A stretch of DNA of 35,497 nt. Origin: Streptacidiphilus carbonis. Its GTDB lineage: Bacteria > Actinomycetota > Actinomycetes > Streptomycetales > Streptomycetaceae. The position numbers and the translations under genes are program-made. The notes under the pieces are model-generated. The model worked only from the letters and a program-made list of their open reading frames with translations, did no database searches and was not told the origin of the DNA. Within the stretch, counting starts at the first letter, position 1, and each line of letters begins with the position of its first letter. The DNA lies in the NCBI RefSeq assembly GCF_000787775.1, contig NZ_BBPM01000048.1, forward strand, positions 5,101 to 40,597, written 5' to 3'. This document shows positions 1 through 8,155 of the stretch, in pieces.

Positions 1-53
1 CGGCGGGCTGTCGGTGCACTGAGCCGCAGCCCGGGTGCACCGGCAGCCCGCCG
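1..53. terminator. Long inverted repeat downstream of the egt operon
   Basis: Positions 1-19 and 35-53 are inverted repeats with one non-Watson-Crick position (T11 against G43), enclosing a 15-nt loop. Read on the plus strand the odd pair is a G-U wobble; on the minus strand it is an A-C mismatch. No T tract follows on either side. It lies about 50 nt past the egtD stop codon, so it could end the egt transcript or a plus-strand transcript entering from the left. The function is inferred from position and structure only. Confidence 0.5.
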
Positions 54-58
54 GTACG

Positions 59-114
59 TCACCTGCCGGAACTCACCTGCCGGAACTCACCTGCCGGGCC
101 TCACCTGCTGGGGA
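59..114. repeat. 14-bp tandem repeat, four copies, overlapping the egtD stop
   Basis: Four head-to-tail 14-bp units start at 59, 73, 87 and 101. The first two are identical (TCACCTGCCGGAAC), the third differs at two bases and the fourth is more diverged. The fourth unit holds the egtD stop codon (TCA on the plus strand at 101-103), so the array looks like a duplication of the gene end extending into the 3' flank. Confidence 0.75.
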
Positions 115-1078
115 CGGCGAGCAGCAGCGCGAAGCGCGCCGCCCGGTCGGTCCACCAGCGGCGGACGGTGAAGCCCGCGGCTGCGAGCTCGGCGGTGAGG
201 GTCTCGCGGCGGAACTTGGTGGAGATCTCGGTGCGCAGGCTCTCCCCGGCCGCGAAGTCCACGGACAGGTCCACCGCCGGGATCTTGACGTTCTGTTCGA
301 TCCGGGAGACCAGGTGCATCTCGATCCGCTCCTCCTCGGTGTTCCACACCGCGCGGTGCTCGAAGGCGTCCGCGTCGAAGTCGGCGCCCAGCTCCCGGTC
401 CAGCACCTGCAGCACGTTCTTGTTGAACGCCTCGGTGACGCCCTGGCTGTCGTCGTAGGCGGCCACCAGCACCTCGGGATCCTTCACCAGGTCCGCTCCG
501 AGCAGCAGCACGTCGTCCGCGCTGAGGGCGCGGCGCAGCAGTGCGTAGAAGTCCCTGCGCTGGTCCGGGTCGAGGTTGCCGATGGTGCTGCCCAGGAAGG
601 CCAGCAGCCGCGGACCCGGCTCGTCGTGCAGCGCCAGGTCGTGCTCGAAGTCGGTGACCGCCGCGGTGACCCGCAGCGCCGGGTAGTCCCGGCACAGCGC
701 CTCACCGGCCTCCACCAGGGCGGAGGCGCTGACGTCGAGCGGGGTGTAGTGCTGCAGGGTGCCCTGCGCGGTCAGCGCGTCCAGCAGCAGCCGGGTCTTG
801 CGGGAGGAGCCCGAGCCCAGTTCGATCAGCGAGCGGGCGTGGGTGGCGGCGGCGATCTCGGGGGCGCGCTGCTGCAGGATCTCCTGCTCGGCCCGGGTGG
901 GGTAGTACTCGGGCAGTTCGGTTATCTGCTCGAAGAGCTTGCTGCCGAGTTCGTCGTAGAACCACTTCGGCGGAAGGGTCTTCGGCTGTGCGGACAGGCC
1001 CTGGCGCACGTCCGTGCGCAGCGTGGTGGCGAGGTAGTCCGAGGGCAGTCGCGTCTCGATGCTGAAGCGGTCGTTCAC
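101..1078 (-). CDS. egtD: EgtD histidine N-alpha-methyltransferase (internal start within the EgtC-EgtD frame)
   Basis: A GTG at 1078 preceded by AAGGA with 7 nt spacing gives a 325-residue protein, close to the roughly 320 residues usual for EgtD. EgtD trimethylates the alpha-amino group of histidine with three S-adenosylmethionines to give hercynine, the first step of ergothioneine synthesis. The N-terminal LPPKWFYDELGSKLFEQI and ITELPEYYPTRAEQEIL blocks are typical of the family (DUF2260/Methyltransf_33), and LIELGSGSSRKTRLLL is the SAM-binding loop. It is the last gene of the operon. The GTG is in frame with egtC, with no intervening stop, so translation from egtC would give a fusion. The pyridoxal enzyme EgtE is not in the window. 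Confidence 0.85.
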   Translation of the reverse strand: MNDRFSIETRLPSDYLATTLRTDVRQGLSAQPKTLPPKWFYDELGSKLFEQITELPEYYPTRAEQEILQQRAPEIAAATHARSLIELGSGSSRKTRLLLDALTAQGTLQHYTPLDVSASALVEAGEALCRDYPALRVTAAVTDFEHDLALHDEPGPRLLAFLGSTIGNLDPDQRRDFYALLRRALSADDVLLLGADLVKDPEVLVAAYDDSQGVTEAFNKNVLQVLDRELGADFDADAFEHRAVWNTEEERIEMHLVSRIEQNVKIPAVDLSVDFAAGESLRTEISTKFRRETLTAELAAAGFTVRRWWTDRAARFALLLAVPSR

Positions 1079-1915
1079 GAGTTCGTCCTTGCTGTGTGGG
1101 TGGCGCTGTACGGATCGCGGCACGGGGCGCAGCGGGTAGCTGCGCACCGCGTCGGGTGTGGCCAGCAACAGGGTGTGCTCGGGGACCTCCTCCCACGTGG
1201 AGTCGTCGTCCGGTTCGGAGGCGACCAGGACCCGGCCGTGGGCCCGCCGGTACCAGAGGGTGTCGCCGTGCCGGGTGGCCGCGATGGTGCGGCCGTCGGT
1301 GAGCAGCAGGTTCAGCCGCGCCTGCGGGCGGTCCCGGGCGACCCGCCGGACCAGGCCGGCCAGCGCCAGCCCCGGCGGTTCGCCCTGGCGCAGCCGGTGC
1401 GCCAGCATCGCCCACAGCAGTGCCGAGTCGCAGTGTGCTTCGAGGGCCAGCAGGTCGGCGCTGTCCAGCCCGGTGCCGGCGGTGGGCAGCCGGGTCCAGT
1501 CCGGGACCGCGCCGTTGTGGCTGAACAGCCAGCGGCCCTCGCGGAACGGGGCCGCGGCGGACTCGTCCTGGGTGGTCCCGGCGGTGGCCGAGCGGACCGC
1601 TGCCAGGAAGGAGTGGCTGCTGACGGCGCGGGCGAGGTCGGGCAGGTTGCCGTCGGCCCAGATCGGCACCGCCCGACGGTGCCGGAAGCAGGTGTCCTCC
1701 CCGGAGGCGGACGTACCGGGGGCGTCCGGGCCCGGATCGTCCGAGTCGGGGCGGTCCGGGTCGGGGTACCAGCCGAACCCGTAGCCGTCGGCGTTGACGG
1801 TGCCGTAGCGCTGCAGCCGGGGCGCCCAGGACTGCCGGTACAGGCTGTGCCCGGGCTCCAGCAGCACCGAGGCCAGCGTGGTCCGCGGGCCCAGATACGC
1901 CAGGTGACGGCACAT
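101..1915 (-). CDS. egtC: Fused EgtC-EgtD reading frame (ergothioneine biosynthesis)
   Basis: This 604-codon frame starts at the ATG at 1915, which overlaps the egtB stop by one base (TGATG). Residues 1 to about 260 are EgtC, a class II (Ntn-type) glutamine amidohydrolase. EgtC removes glutamate from the gamma-glutamyl hercynylcysteine sulfoxide made by EgtB. The nucleophile is Cys2 in the N-terminal MCRHLAYLG, and SHNGAVPDW looks like the oxyanion-region loop. No stop codon follows. After a roughly 20-residue linker with weaker codon bias, the frame runs straight into EgtD, the histidine N-methyltransferase, at residue 280. EgtC is normally a separate protein of about 230-250 residues. A GTG with a good ribosome binding site sits at the junction, so EgtD can probably also be made alone (see 101-1078). 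Either a true bifunctional protein exists or a one-base change removed an overlapping stop. Confidence 0.85.
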   Translation of the reverse strand: MCRHLAYLGPRTTLASVLLEPGHSLYRQSWAPRLQRYGTVNADGYGFGWYPDPDRPDSDDPGPDAPGTSASGEDTCFRHRRAVPIWADGNLPDLARAVSSHSFLAAVRSATAGTTQDESAAAPFREGRWLFSHNGAVPDWTRLPTAGTGLDSADLLALEAHCDSALLWAMLAHRLRQGEPPGLALAGLVRRVARDRPQARLNLLLTDGRTIAATRHGDTLWYRRAHGRVLVASEPDDDSTWEEVPEHTLLLATPDAVRSYPLRPVPRSVQRHPHSKDELVNDRFSIETRLPSDYLATTLRTDVRQGLSAQPKTLPPKWFYDELGSKLFEQITELPEYYPTRAEQEILQQRAPEIAAATHARSLIELGSGSSRKTRLLLDALTAQGTLQHYTPLDVSASALVEAGEALCRDYPALRVTAAVTDFEHDLALHDEPGPRLLAFLGSTIGNLDPDQRRDFYALLRRALSADDVLLLGADLVKDPEVLVAAYDDSQGVTEAFNKNVLQVLDRELGADFDADAFEHRAVWNTEEERIEMHLVSRIEQNVKIPAVDLSVDFAAGESLRTEISTKFRRETLTAELAAAGFTVRRWWTDRAARFALLLAVPSR

Positions 1916-3249
1916 CAGCCCAGCTCCGAGGGGGCGGCGTCGCGGGCGGTGCGGAAGCCGGAGAAGATCTGCCGGCGGATCGGGTAGTCCCAGTTGCGGA
2001 AGGTGCCGCGGCAGGCCACCGGGTCCACCCCGAAGGCGCCGCCGCGCAGCACCTTGTAGTCGGGACCGAAGAACACCTCGGAGTACTCCTTGTAGGGGAA
2101 GGCGTTGAAGCCCGGGTAGGGGGCGAAATCGCTGCCGGTCCACTCCCAGACGTCACCGATCAGCTGCCGGGCGCCGCTGGGGGCGCTGCCCAGCGGGTAG
2201 CTGCCGGCCGGGGCCGGCTGAAGGTGGCGCTGGCCGAGGTTGGCGTGCTCGGCGGTCGGCTCCTGGTCGCCCCAGGGGTAGCGCCGGGAGCGGCCGGTGG
2301 CCGGGTCCAGCCGGGCGGCCTTCTCCCACTCGGCCTCGCTGGGCAGCCGGCGTCCGGCCCAGCGGGCGTAGGCGTCGGCTTCGTACCAGCAGACATGGAC
2401 GACCGGTTCGTCACCCGGGACCGGCTCGGTGCGGCCGAAGCGCCGCCGCAGCCAGGTGTCACCGTCGAGCTGCCAGAACAGCGGCGCGGACAGCCCGGCC
2501 TGCTCCCGGTGGCGCAGGCCGGCCGGGGTCCACCAGCGCGGGTCCCGGTAGCCGCCGTCGGCGATGAACTCCTGGTAGGCCGCATTGGTGACCGGGGTGG
2601 TGTCCAGCCAGTAGCCGGGCAGCTCCACGGTGTGCGCCGGACGCTCGTTGTCCAGGGCCCAGGGGTCGGTGCTGGTGCCCATGGTGAACGGCCCGGCAGG
2701 GACCAGCACCTCGGTGGGCAGGGCGGCCGCGTCGGCGGGCGCGGCCGGGGGCGCGGGGGCGTCCAGTACTGCGGGGCCCTGGCGCAGCTGGTGAGTGGCG
2801 AGCATGGTCTCGTCGTGCTGCTGCTCGTGCTGGGCGATCATGCCGAAGACGAATCCTTCGGCCAGCAGCGGGGGTCCGTCGGGGTCGAGTGCGGTGCCGT
2901 CGAGCACCTCCAGGGCCTGCTCGCGGACCTGACGGAGGTAGCCGCGGGCGGGTTCCGGGTCGAGCAGCGGCAGCGCGGGCCGGTCGGCGCGCGGGTGCTG
3001 GAAGGCGTCGTACAGGTGGTCGAGGTCCGGGCGGATCGCCGCCCGGCCTCCGGCGTCGCGCACCAGCCAGAGCTCCTCCTGGTTGCCGATGTGCGCCAGG
3101 TCCCAGACCAGGGGCGACATCAGCGGGGAGTGCTGCGCCTTGAGGCCGTCCTCGTCCAGGCAGTCGGTCAGGCCGAGGGTGCGGCGCCGCGAGGTCTCCA
3201 GGGCGGCCGCGATCCTCGTGCGCAGGTCGGTCGAATCGTGCTGGTTCAT
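1915..3249 (-). CDS. egtB: EgtB, iron-dependent hercynine sulfoxide synthase
   Basis: The 444-residue protein joins hercynine and gamma-glutamylcysteine using oxygen and a mononuclear non-heme iron. The N-terminal DinB-like bundle carries the expected three-histidine iron site: His53 in LAHIGNQEE, and His141 and His145 in QHEQQHDETML. The C-terminal half is an FGE-sulfatase/formylglycine-enzyme-like domain, with VPAGPFTMGTS, RLPSEAEWEKAAR, GDVWEWT and LRGGAF. The start at 3249 overlaps the egtA stop as ATGA, with GGAAGGGA upstream. The 3' end overlaps the egtC start as TGATG, so the three genes are translationally coupled. The length is usual for the actinobacterial enzyme (about 430-450 residues). 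Confidence 0.95.
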   Translation of the reverse strand: MNQHDSTDLRTRIAAALETSRRRTLGLTDCLDEDGLKAQHSPLMSPLVWDLAHIGNQEELWLVRDAGGRAAIRPDLDHLYDAFQHPRADRPALPLLDPEPARGYLRQVREQALEVLDGTALDPDGPPLLAEGFVFGMIAQHEQQHDETMLATHQLRQGPAVLDAPAPPAAPADAAALPTEVLVPAGPFTMGTSTDPWALDNERPAHTVELPGYWLDTTPVTNAAYQEFIADGGYRDPRWWTPAGLRHREQAGLSAPLFWQLDGDTWLRRRFGRTEPVPGDEPVVHVCWYEADAYARWAGRRLPSEAEWEKAARLDPATGRSRRYPWGDQEPTAEHANLGQRHLQPAPAGSYPLGSAPSGARQLIGDVWEWTGSDFAPYPGFNAFPYKEYSEVFFGPDYKVLRGGAFGVDPVACRGTFRNWDYPIRRQIFSGFRTARDAAPSELG

Positions 3250-4487
3250 CCGCGGATCCCTTCCAGGAGGTCGTCTGCGGGACATCGGCCCCGTTCGGCG
3301 TAGCGCCGGGAGAAGCGCGCCGTCGCGGTGCGCAGGCCGGCCGGGGCGCCGGAGTCGGCGAGGGAGGCCTCCGCGGCGCCGAAGCAGGCGCGGACGGCCT
3401 TGCCGATGACCGGCTCCGCCGGTCCGAGCCTGGCGGCCAGGCTCCACTGCTCCGGCGTGGGGACGGCGGCGCCGCCCGGGCACAGCGGCTCGGTGGCCTC
3501 CCAGGCCGCACGGGCCGCCACCGGATCGTCCATCAGGGTGGCCGCGACCGAAGCCGCCACCGCCCAGTCCTCGCCGCGCTGGCTGTCGATCATCCGGAGC
3601 TCCAGCCAGCCGCGCGGGCGGATCGGCGGGAACAGTGTGGTCAGGTGGTAGTCGAGGTCGTCCAGCGCGGGCGGCCTGAGGCCGTCCGCGCCGCGGGTCC
3701 AGTCGCGGAAGGTCAGTCCCGGCGGGGCGTTCCAGTCCTCCGGGGCCTCGCGCCGCAGGCACAGCAGCGGTGCGTCCAGCGCGTAGTCGGCCCAGGCGGC
3801 CCGGGGGTCGTCACTGGGGGTCACCGGGCCGGTGCGGGTCGGGTCCATCCGCTCCCAGACCGCCCGCCGGGTCGACTTCCATCCGGTGGGCCGTCCCCGC
3901 CACAGCGGGGAGTTGGCGAAGGCCGCGATCAGCACCGGGCCGAGCCGGTGCACCAGCTGCCACCTGTAGCGGTACCCGGAGACGCCCGCGGTCTCGTCCC
4001 CGGCGTCCAGGTTGACCTGCACGGCGGCGGTGGCCCGCATCATCATCCGGCCCGAGGGGCCGACGCGGTCGAGGTAGGCCTCCATGGCGCGGTAGCGGGG
4101 GTGCTGCGCGATCCGGGGCGGGTCCAGATGCGGCTCCAGGCCGTCTCCTGCGAGCACCAGGCCCTGCAGGGCCAGAGCCCCGGACAGTACCCGGGTGTCG
4201 GCCCGGAGCGCCTGGACGCAGCCGGCCAGATCGGTACTGGGCAGGGAGCTGAGCTCCACCTGCCCTCCGGGTTCGCGGGTCAGCCTGCTGCCCGCCGGCA
4301 GTGCACCCGGTCCCGCCAGCGGCGCCAGGGCCGCCTCCAACCGTTCCGGGCGGACCGGGAGCCTCCCGTCCGCGCCGTCGTGCACCAGCCATTCCAGCTC
4401 AAGACCGGTCCGCCTGGGCGGGCCGGTCTTGAAACAGACCCCGTAGACGTGTTCCCGGGCTTCGTTCTCCGCCAGGCGGTGTCCCAT
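3246..4487 (-). CDS. egtA: EgtA, glutamate-cysteine ligase of ergothioneine synthesis
   Basis: The 413-residue protein belongs to the GCS2-type glutamate-cysteine ligases. It makes gamma-glutamylcysteine, the sulfur donor for EgtB. The N-terminal RTGLELEWLV is the family signature near the nucleotide/metal site, and EPGGQVELSSLP resembles the substrate-binding block of the GshA/EgtA family. I chose the ATG at 4487 because AGGAG lies 8 nt upstream; the frame is open a further 19 codons without a better site. It is the first gene of the operon, overlapping egtB by 4 bp (ATGA). The 178 bp upstream, to the neighbouring protease gene, should hold the operon promoter, but I could not pick a convincing -35/-10 pair. 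Confidence 0.93.
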   Translation of the reverse strand: MGHRLAENEAREHVYGVCFKTGPPRRTGLELEWLVHDGADGRLPVRPERLEAALAPLAGPGALPAGSRLTREPGGQVELSSLPSTDLAGCVQALRADTRVLSGALALQGLVLAGDGLEPHLDPPRIAQHPRYRAMEAYLDRVGPSGRMMMRATAAVQVNLDAGDETAGVSGYRYRWQLVHRLGPVLIAAFANSPLWRGRPTGWKSTRRAVWERMDPTRTGPVTPSDDPRAAWADYALDAPLLCLRREAPEDWNAPPGLTFRDWTRGADGLRPPALDDLDYHLTTLFPPIRPRGWLELRMIDSQRGEDWAVAASVAATLMDDPVAARAAWEATEPLCPGGAAVPTPEQWSLAARLGPAEPVIGKAVRACFGAAEASLADSGAPAGLRTATARFSRRYAERGRCPADDLLEGIRG

Positions 4488-4625
4488 GACATCCGCTCCT
4501 TTCGTCCTCGTTCGCCCTACCCAGGTCCGGATCCCGGTACGCACGGGGGGCGTGATGGCGGAGGGATTGGCCGATACGGGCCGTTCCGCTTCTCCCGGGA
4601 CTCAGACCAGTGAGGACCGGACCGC

Positions 4626-4654
4626 TTTCGGCCGCAACTCGAAACGGCCGGAAA
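4626..4654 (-). terminator. Imperfect hairpin after the protease gene
   Basis: TTTCGGCCG at 4626-4634 pairs with CGGCCGGAAA at 4645-4654, with one bulged base and a 10-nt loop. It lies just past the stop of the minus-strand protease gene and upstream of egtA. It probably ends protease transcription before the egt promoter. Confidence 0.4.
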
Positions 4655-4665
4655 CCGTCCCCCGG

Positions 4666-5525
4666 TCAACCGTCGACCGCGGTGCGGTACAGCGCGGCGA
4701 TGCCCGGTCCAAAACCGGGCGAGTAGGACAGGTCGGCGGTGGAGCCGCCGGACTGGTATCCGCCGACCGCACCCACCACGGTGCCGCGGCCGTCCGCGCC
4801 GACCGCGGCCAGCAGCGGGCTGCCGCTGGTGCCGCCGGTCATCCCCCGGCACGGGAACTGCGCCTGGTCGCGGCCGAAGCCGAGCAGCACACTGGCACAG
4901 ACCACCGGACGGTCCCCGGTACTCGGATAGCCCACGGCCTCCACCGAGCCGTGCCACTGCGGCTGGAAGGCGAGGCCCTCGGCGCCCACCGCCTCCTCCA
5001 CCGGGCGCGCGCCGACCAGCGGACGGGTGGTCAGAAACGCGACGTCGAAGTCCGGGTCACCGTCGCGCCACCAGCGCGGGTCGGTGACCACCCGGGTCAC
5101 CGACCAGGTCCCGAACGGGTGCCGGCCCTGGTGGTATCCGGGCACGAACACCAGGGACGCCCCCGACCCGGCCGCTTCCTCCGCGGAGCCCCGGCCCGGG
5201 GCCACCGCGCAGTGCGCCGCCGTGACCAGCAGGTTCCGTCCCGGGCTGTCCACCACCGCCGCCGTGCAGAAGTGCTCTTCCGGCCGGCCGTCGACGGTCG
5301 AGAAGACGGCGCCCACCTGCGGGACCACCCCGGCCGGCCGCACCGCCGGCACTCCGCGCCGGGTCGGCGCCCCGGCCGTCGCGCCGCCGGCCGTCCCGGC
5401 CACGTCCGTGCTCGGCGGCAGCGGGGGCACGGCCCGCCCTGCCCCGACGACAGCGGTCGGAGCATCAGCACCAGCGCCACAGCGGCCCACAGCACCATGG
5501 CCCTCGGCGACGGACGGTTCGTCAT
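4666..5525 (-). CDS. Secreted trypsin-like serine protease with an apparent frameshift after the signal peptide
   Basis: The catalytic part is a chymotrypsin-fold peptidase. The histidine lies in GRNLLVTAAHC, the aspartate in DFDVAFL and the serine in GGTSGSP. The frame holding these residues opens without a start codon and its first possible start is a GTG at 5490 with no ribosome binding site. Another frame starts with an ATG at 5525 behind AGGA (9 nt spacing). It encodes a classic Sec signal: basic start MTNRPSPRAM, then the hydrophobic VLWAAVALVLML. The two frames would join if one base were restored near 5460-5465. This is a sequencing error, a recent inactivating mutation or, less likely, recoding; no slippery heptamer is visible. 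The domain closely resembles the protease at 31548-32426. Coordinates run from signal-peptide ATG to catalytic-domain stop. Confidence 0.75.
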
Positions 5526-5724
5526 GTCAACGAATCCTGGTTCGGCGTGGGGCCGCCGACCAACGGGGGCGGGCAACCGGGTGAGCCGTCCGGGGCCCTT
5601 GGACCCGGTGCGCAGAGGCATTTCGACCGATGCCCCGGCGCCCGGGAGCTCCTACGGTGGGATGAGTGGGGAGAAGTGACCCTCCCCGAGCGACCGACCA
5701 GAACCACCGATGGGAGCCAGCAGG

Positions 5725-6141
5725 ATGAGCAGCGCCGCCGACATGACCCTTCCCAGTCGCACCCGTGCGGCGTCCCAGGCCCGGATGGCACTGACCGCGG
5801 TGGCGCCCGGGCACGAGCTGGTCGAAGACGGCCGGCTGCTGGTGACCGAGGCGGTGGCCAACGCCGTGGAGCACACCGACTCCGCCGACGTGCGCATCCT
5901 GATCCGCCACGACGAGCTCTCGGGCCTGCTGGTGTGCGCGGTCCGCGACACCGGCACCGGGCTGCCCTGTCCGGACGCGGCCGGCGTCGGCTCGCAGGCC
6001 GTGGCCAGGCCGGCGGCACCTGCCGAGGACGGCCGGGGACTGCAGCTGATCGAGGAGCTCAGTGCCCACTGGGGCTGCGAGGTGGACGCCCACGGCAAGT
6101 GGGTGTGGTTCGCCCTGGACCCGGAGACGGCCGGCGCCTGA
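5725..6141 (+). CDS. RsbW-like serine kinase/anti-sigma factor ATPase
   Basis: The 138-residue protein is a single HATPase_c_2 (GHKL) domain of the RsbW/SpoIIAB type common in streptomycetes. It shows the N box EAVANAVEHT, the G1-like RDTGTGLP and the G2 box EDGRGLQLIEELS, and ends with a GKWVWFALD strand typical of these ATPases. Such proteins bind and inhibit sigma factors, or phosphorylate anti-anti-sigma (STAS) proteins. No partner sigma or STAS gene is adjacent, so its target is unknown. I chose the ATG at 5725; the in-frame ATG at 5710 has no ribosome binding site, while GGGAGCCAGCAGG precedes 5725. It is divergent from the protease gene. Confidence 0.85.
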   Translation: MSSAADMTLPSRTRAASQARMALTAVAPGHELVEDGRLLVTEAVANAVEHTDSADVRILIRHDELSGLLVCAVRDTGTGLPCPDAAGVGSQAVARPAAPAEDGRGLQLIEELSAHWGCEVDAHGKWVWFALDPETAGA

Positions 6142-6148
6142 GTGGTCC

Positions 6149-8107
6149 TCAGACCCGGGTCCGGCCGCCGCCGGGAGCGGTCGGCGCGGCCGGGGCCGCG
6201 GCGGCGGCCAGCCGGAACGGCACGTCGATCACGGTGACCTCCGGAGCGAACAGCAGCCGGGCCTTGAGCCTCAGCGCGTTCTGGTTGTGCAGCGGCTGCT
6301 CCCACCAGTGGCTGACCACGTACTCGGGGATCACCACGGACACCATCGCGGCCGGGTCCGCCGCCGTCTGCTGTCTGATCCGGGCCAGTACCGGCCCCAC
6401 CACCTCGCGGTAGGGCGAGTGCAGGATCTCCAGCGGCACATCCGGGACGTGCTGGTCCCACTGCTGGCGCAACTCCTCGGCATCGGCGGCGTCGGCCGCG
6501 ACGCTCATCGCGGTGACCGTGGTCGGGTGCAGCGCCTGGGCCACGCCCAGGGCCTTCAGCGTGGGCGCGTGCACGGCCGAGACCAGGACCAGCACATGGT
6601 TGCTCGGCGGCACGTGCGGACGGGCCCCTTCCGGGACCGCGACGAACTCAGCGACCTGGTCGTAGTGGCGGCGCACCCCCTTCATCCCGAGGAAGAGCAG
6701 CGGCATGGCGATGATCACCAGCCAGGCGCCGTGGGTGAACTTGGTGATCAGCACGATCACCAGCACCAGCGCGGTCAGGGCGGCGCCGACCGCGTTGATC
6801 GACTGCGACCTGCGCATCCGGCGGCGTGACGACGGCTCGGTCTCGGTGGCCAGGGCGGTGCGCCAGTGCCGCACCATGCCGGCCTGGGAGAGGGTGAAGG
6901 AGACGAAGACGCCGATGATGTAGAGCTGGATGATCCGGGTGAGGTTGGCGTCGAAGGCCACGATCAACCCGATCGCGGCCAGCGCCAGCAGCACCACGCC
7001 GTTGGAGTAGACCAACCGGTCGCCGCGGTTGTGCAACTGCCGCGGCGCGTAGCGGTCCCGGGCCAGGATCGAGGCGAGCATCGGGAAGCCGTTGAAGGCG
7101 GTATTGGCGGCCAGGATCAGCACCCCGGCGGTGAACGTCTGCACCAGGTAGAACAGCAGGTCCGCGCCGCCGAAGGTGGCCCGTGCGATCTGCGCCAGCG
7201 CGGTGGGCATGGCGGTTCCCGGCGCCAGTCCCAACTCGGCGGGGTCGGCCGCGACATGCACCCGATAGGCCATGGCCAGCACGGTGATGCCGACGAACAT
7301 GGTCACCGAGAACACGCCCATCACCGCAAGCGTGGTCGCCGCATTGCGGCTCTTGGGCTCCTGGAACGCCGGGACCCCGTTGCTGATCGCCTCCACCCCG
7401 GTCAGCGCGGTGCAGCCGGACGCGAAGGCGCGCATCGCCAGCAGCACCACGGCCAGTCCGGTGTAGGAGCCGGTGGCGTGGATCGGAAGGTGGGCCGACT
7501 CGGCGCGGATGGTGGCGCCCCAGGCCAGCCGCACCGCGGCATAGCCGAACATCAGGTAGATCGCGGCGATGAAGCCGTAGGTGGGGATGGCGAACAGACG
7601 TCCGGACTCGCGTACCCCGCGCAGGTTCAGCAGGGTCAGCACGGTCACGAACACCACCGACAGCAGCACCTGGTAGCGGTCCAGTGCGGGGATCGCGGAC
7701 GTGATGGCGGCGACGCCGGAGACCACCGAGACCGCGACCGTCAGCACATAGTCCACCAGCAGGGCGCTGGCTGCCGTGAGCGCCGCGGTGGGCCCGAGGT
7801 TCTCCGCGCTGACCACATAGGCCCCGCCACCACCGGGGTAGGCGTGACAGGTCTGCCGGTAGGAGGCGACCACCACGACCAGCAGCAGCACGATGGCGGC
7901 GGCCGCGTACCAGGCGAGGTGCAGCAGGGCGACCCCGCCCAGCGCCAGGATCAGCAGGATCTCCTCGGTGGCGTAGGCGACCGAGGAGAGCGGGTCGCTG
8001 CAGAAGATGGGCAGAGCCAGCCGTTTGGGGAGCAGCGTCTCCCCCAGCCGGGCGCTGTCCAACGGCGTCCCGAACAGCAGGCGCTTGGGACTGTTCCAGA
8101 CACTCAT
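6149..8107 (-). CDS. APC-superfamily permease, KimA/YdaO-like
   Basis: The 652-residue membrane protein has about twelve hydrophobic segments over residues 1 to about 460, then a roughly 170-residue soluble tail. The N-terminal LPIFCSDPLSSVAYATEEIL, the SYRQTCHAYPGGGGAY loop and GVEAISNGVPAFQEPKS are hallmarks of the APC-type permeases related to KimA. KimA of Bacillus is a c-di-AMP-controlled high-affinity potassium importer. The soluble tail has the alternating alpha/beta pattern seen in KimA-type C-terminal domains. Annotated substrates in this family are often just amino acid, so potassium is an inference. No convincing ribosome binding site precedes the ATG and only 48 nt separate it from the upstream stop, so a ydaO-type riboswitch cannot fit there. 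Confidence 0.85.
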   Translation of the reverse strand: MSVWNSPKRLLFGTPLDSARLGETLLPKRLALPIFCSDPLSSVAYATEEILLILALGGVALLHLAWYAAAAIVLLLVVVVASYRQTCHAYPGGGGAYVVSAENLGPTAALTAASALLVDYVLTVAVSVVSGVAAITSAIPALDRYQVLLSVVFVTVLTLLNLRGVRESGRLFAIPTYGFIAAIYLMFGYAAVRLAWGATIRAESAHLPIHATGSYTGLAVVLLAMRAFASGCTALTGVEAISNGVPAFQEPKSRNAATTLAVMGVFSVTMFVGITVLAMAYRVHVAADPAELGLAPGTAMPTALAQIARATFGGADLLFYLVQTFTAGVLILAANTAFNGFPMLASILARDRYAPRQLHNRGDRLVYSNGVVLLALAAIGLIVAFDANLTRIIQLYIIGVFVSFTLSQAGMVRHWRTALATETEPSSRRRMRRSQSINAVGAALTALVLVIVLITKFTHGAWLVIIAMPLLFLGMKGVRRHYDQVAEFVAVPEGARPHVPPSNHVLVLVSAVHAPTLKALGVAQALHPTTVTAMSVAADAADAEELRQQWDQHVPDVPLEILHSPYREVVGPVLARIRQQTAADPAAMVSVVIPEYVVSHWWEQPLHNQNALRLKARLLFAPEVTVIDVPFRLAAAAAPAAPTAPGGGRTRV

Positions 8108-8155
8108 TTCGCCAAACTAGGGCATAGGTGAACAAATACCACCACGCCACACGGG

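Noticed and set aside
35-1987. Long plus-strand open frame of 650 codons antisense to the egt genes
   Set aside because: It is a frame shadow of high-GC codon bias; it has no family motifs, while the minus-strand frame shows intact EgtC and EgtD motifs.
8108-8155. ydaO-type c-di-AMP riboswitch before the KimA-like permease
   Set aside because: Only 48 nt separate the genes, too short for this riboswitch, and no conserved core is visible.
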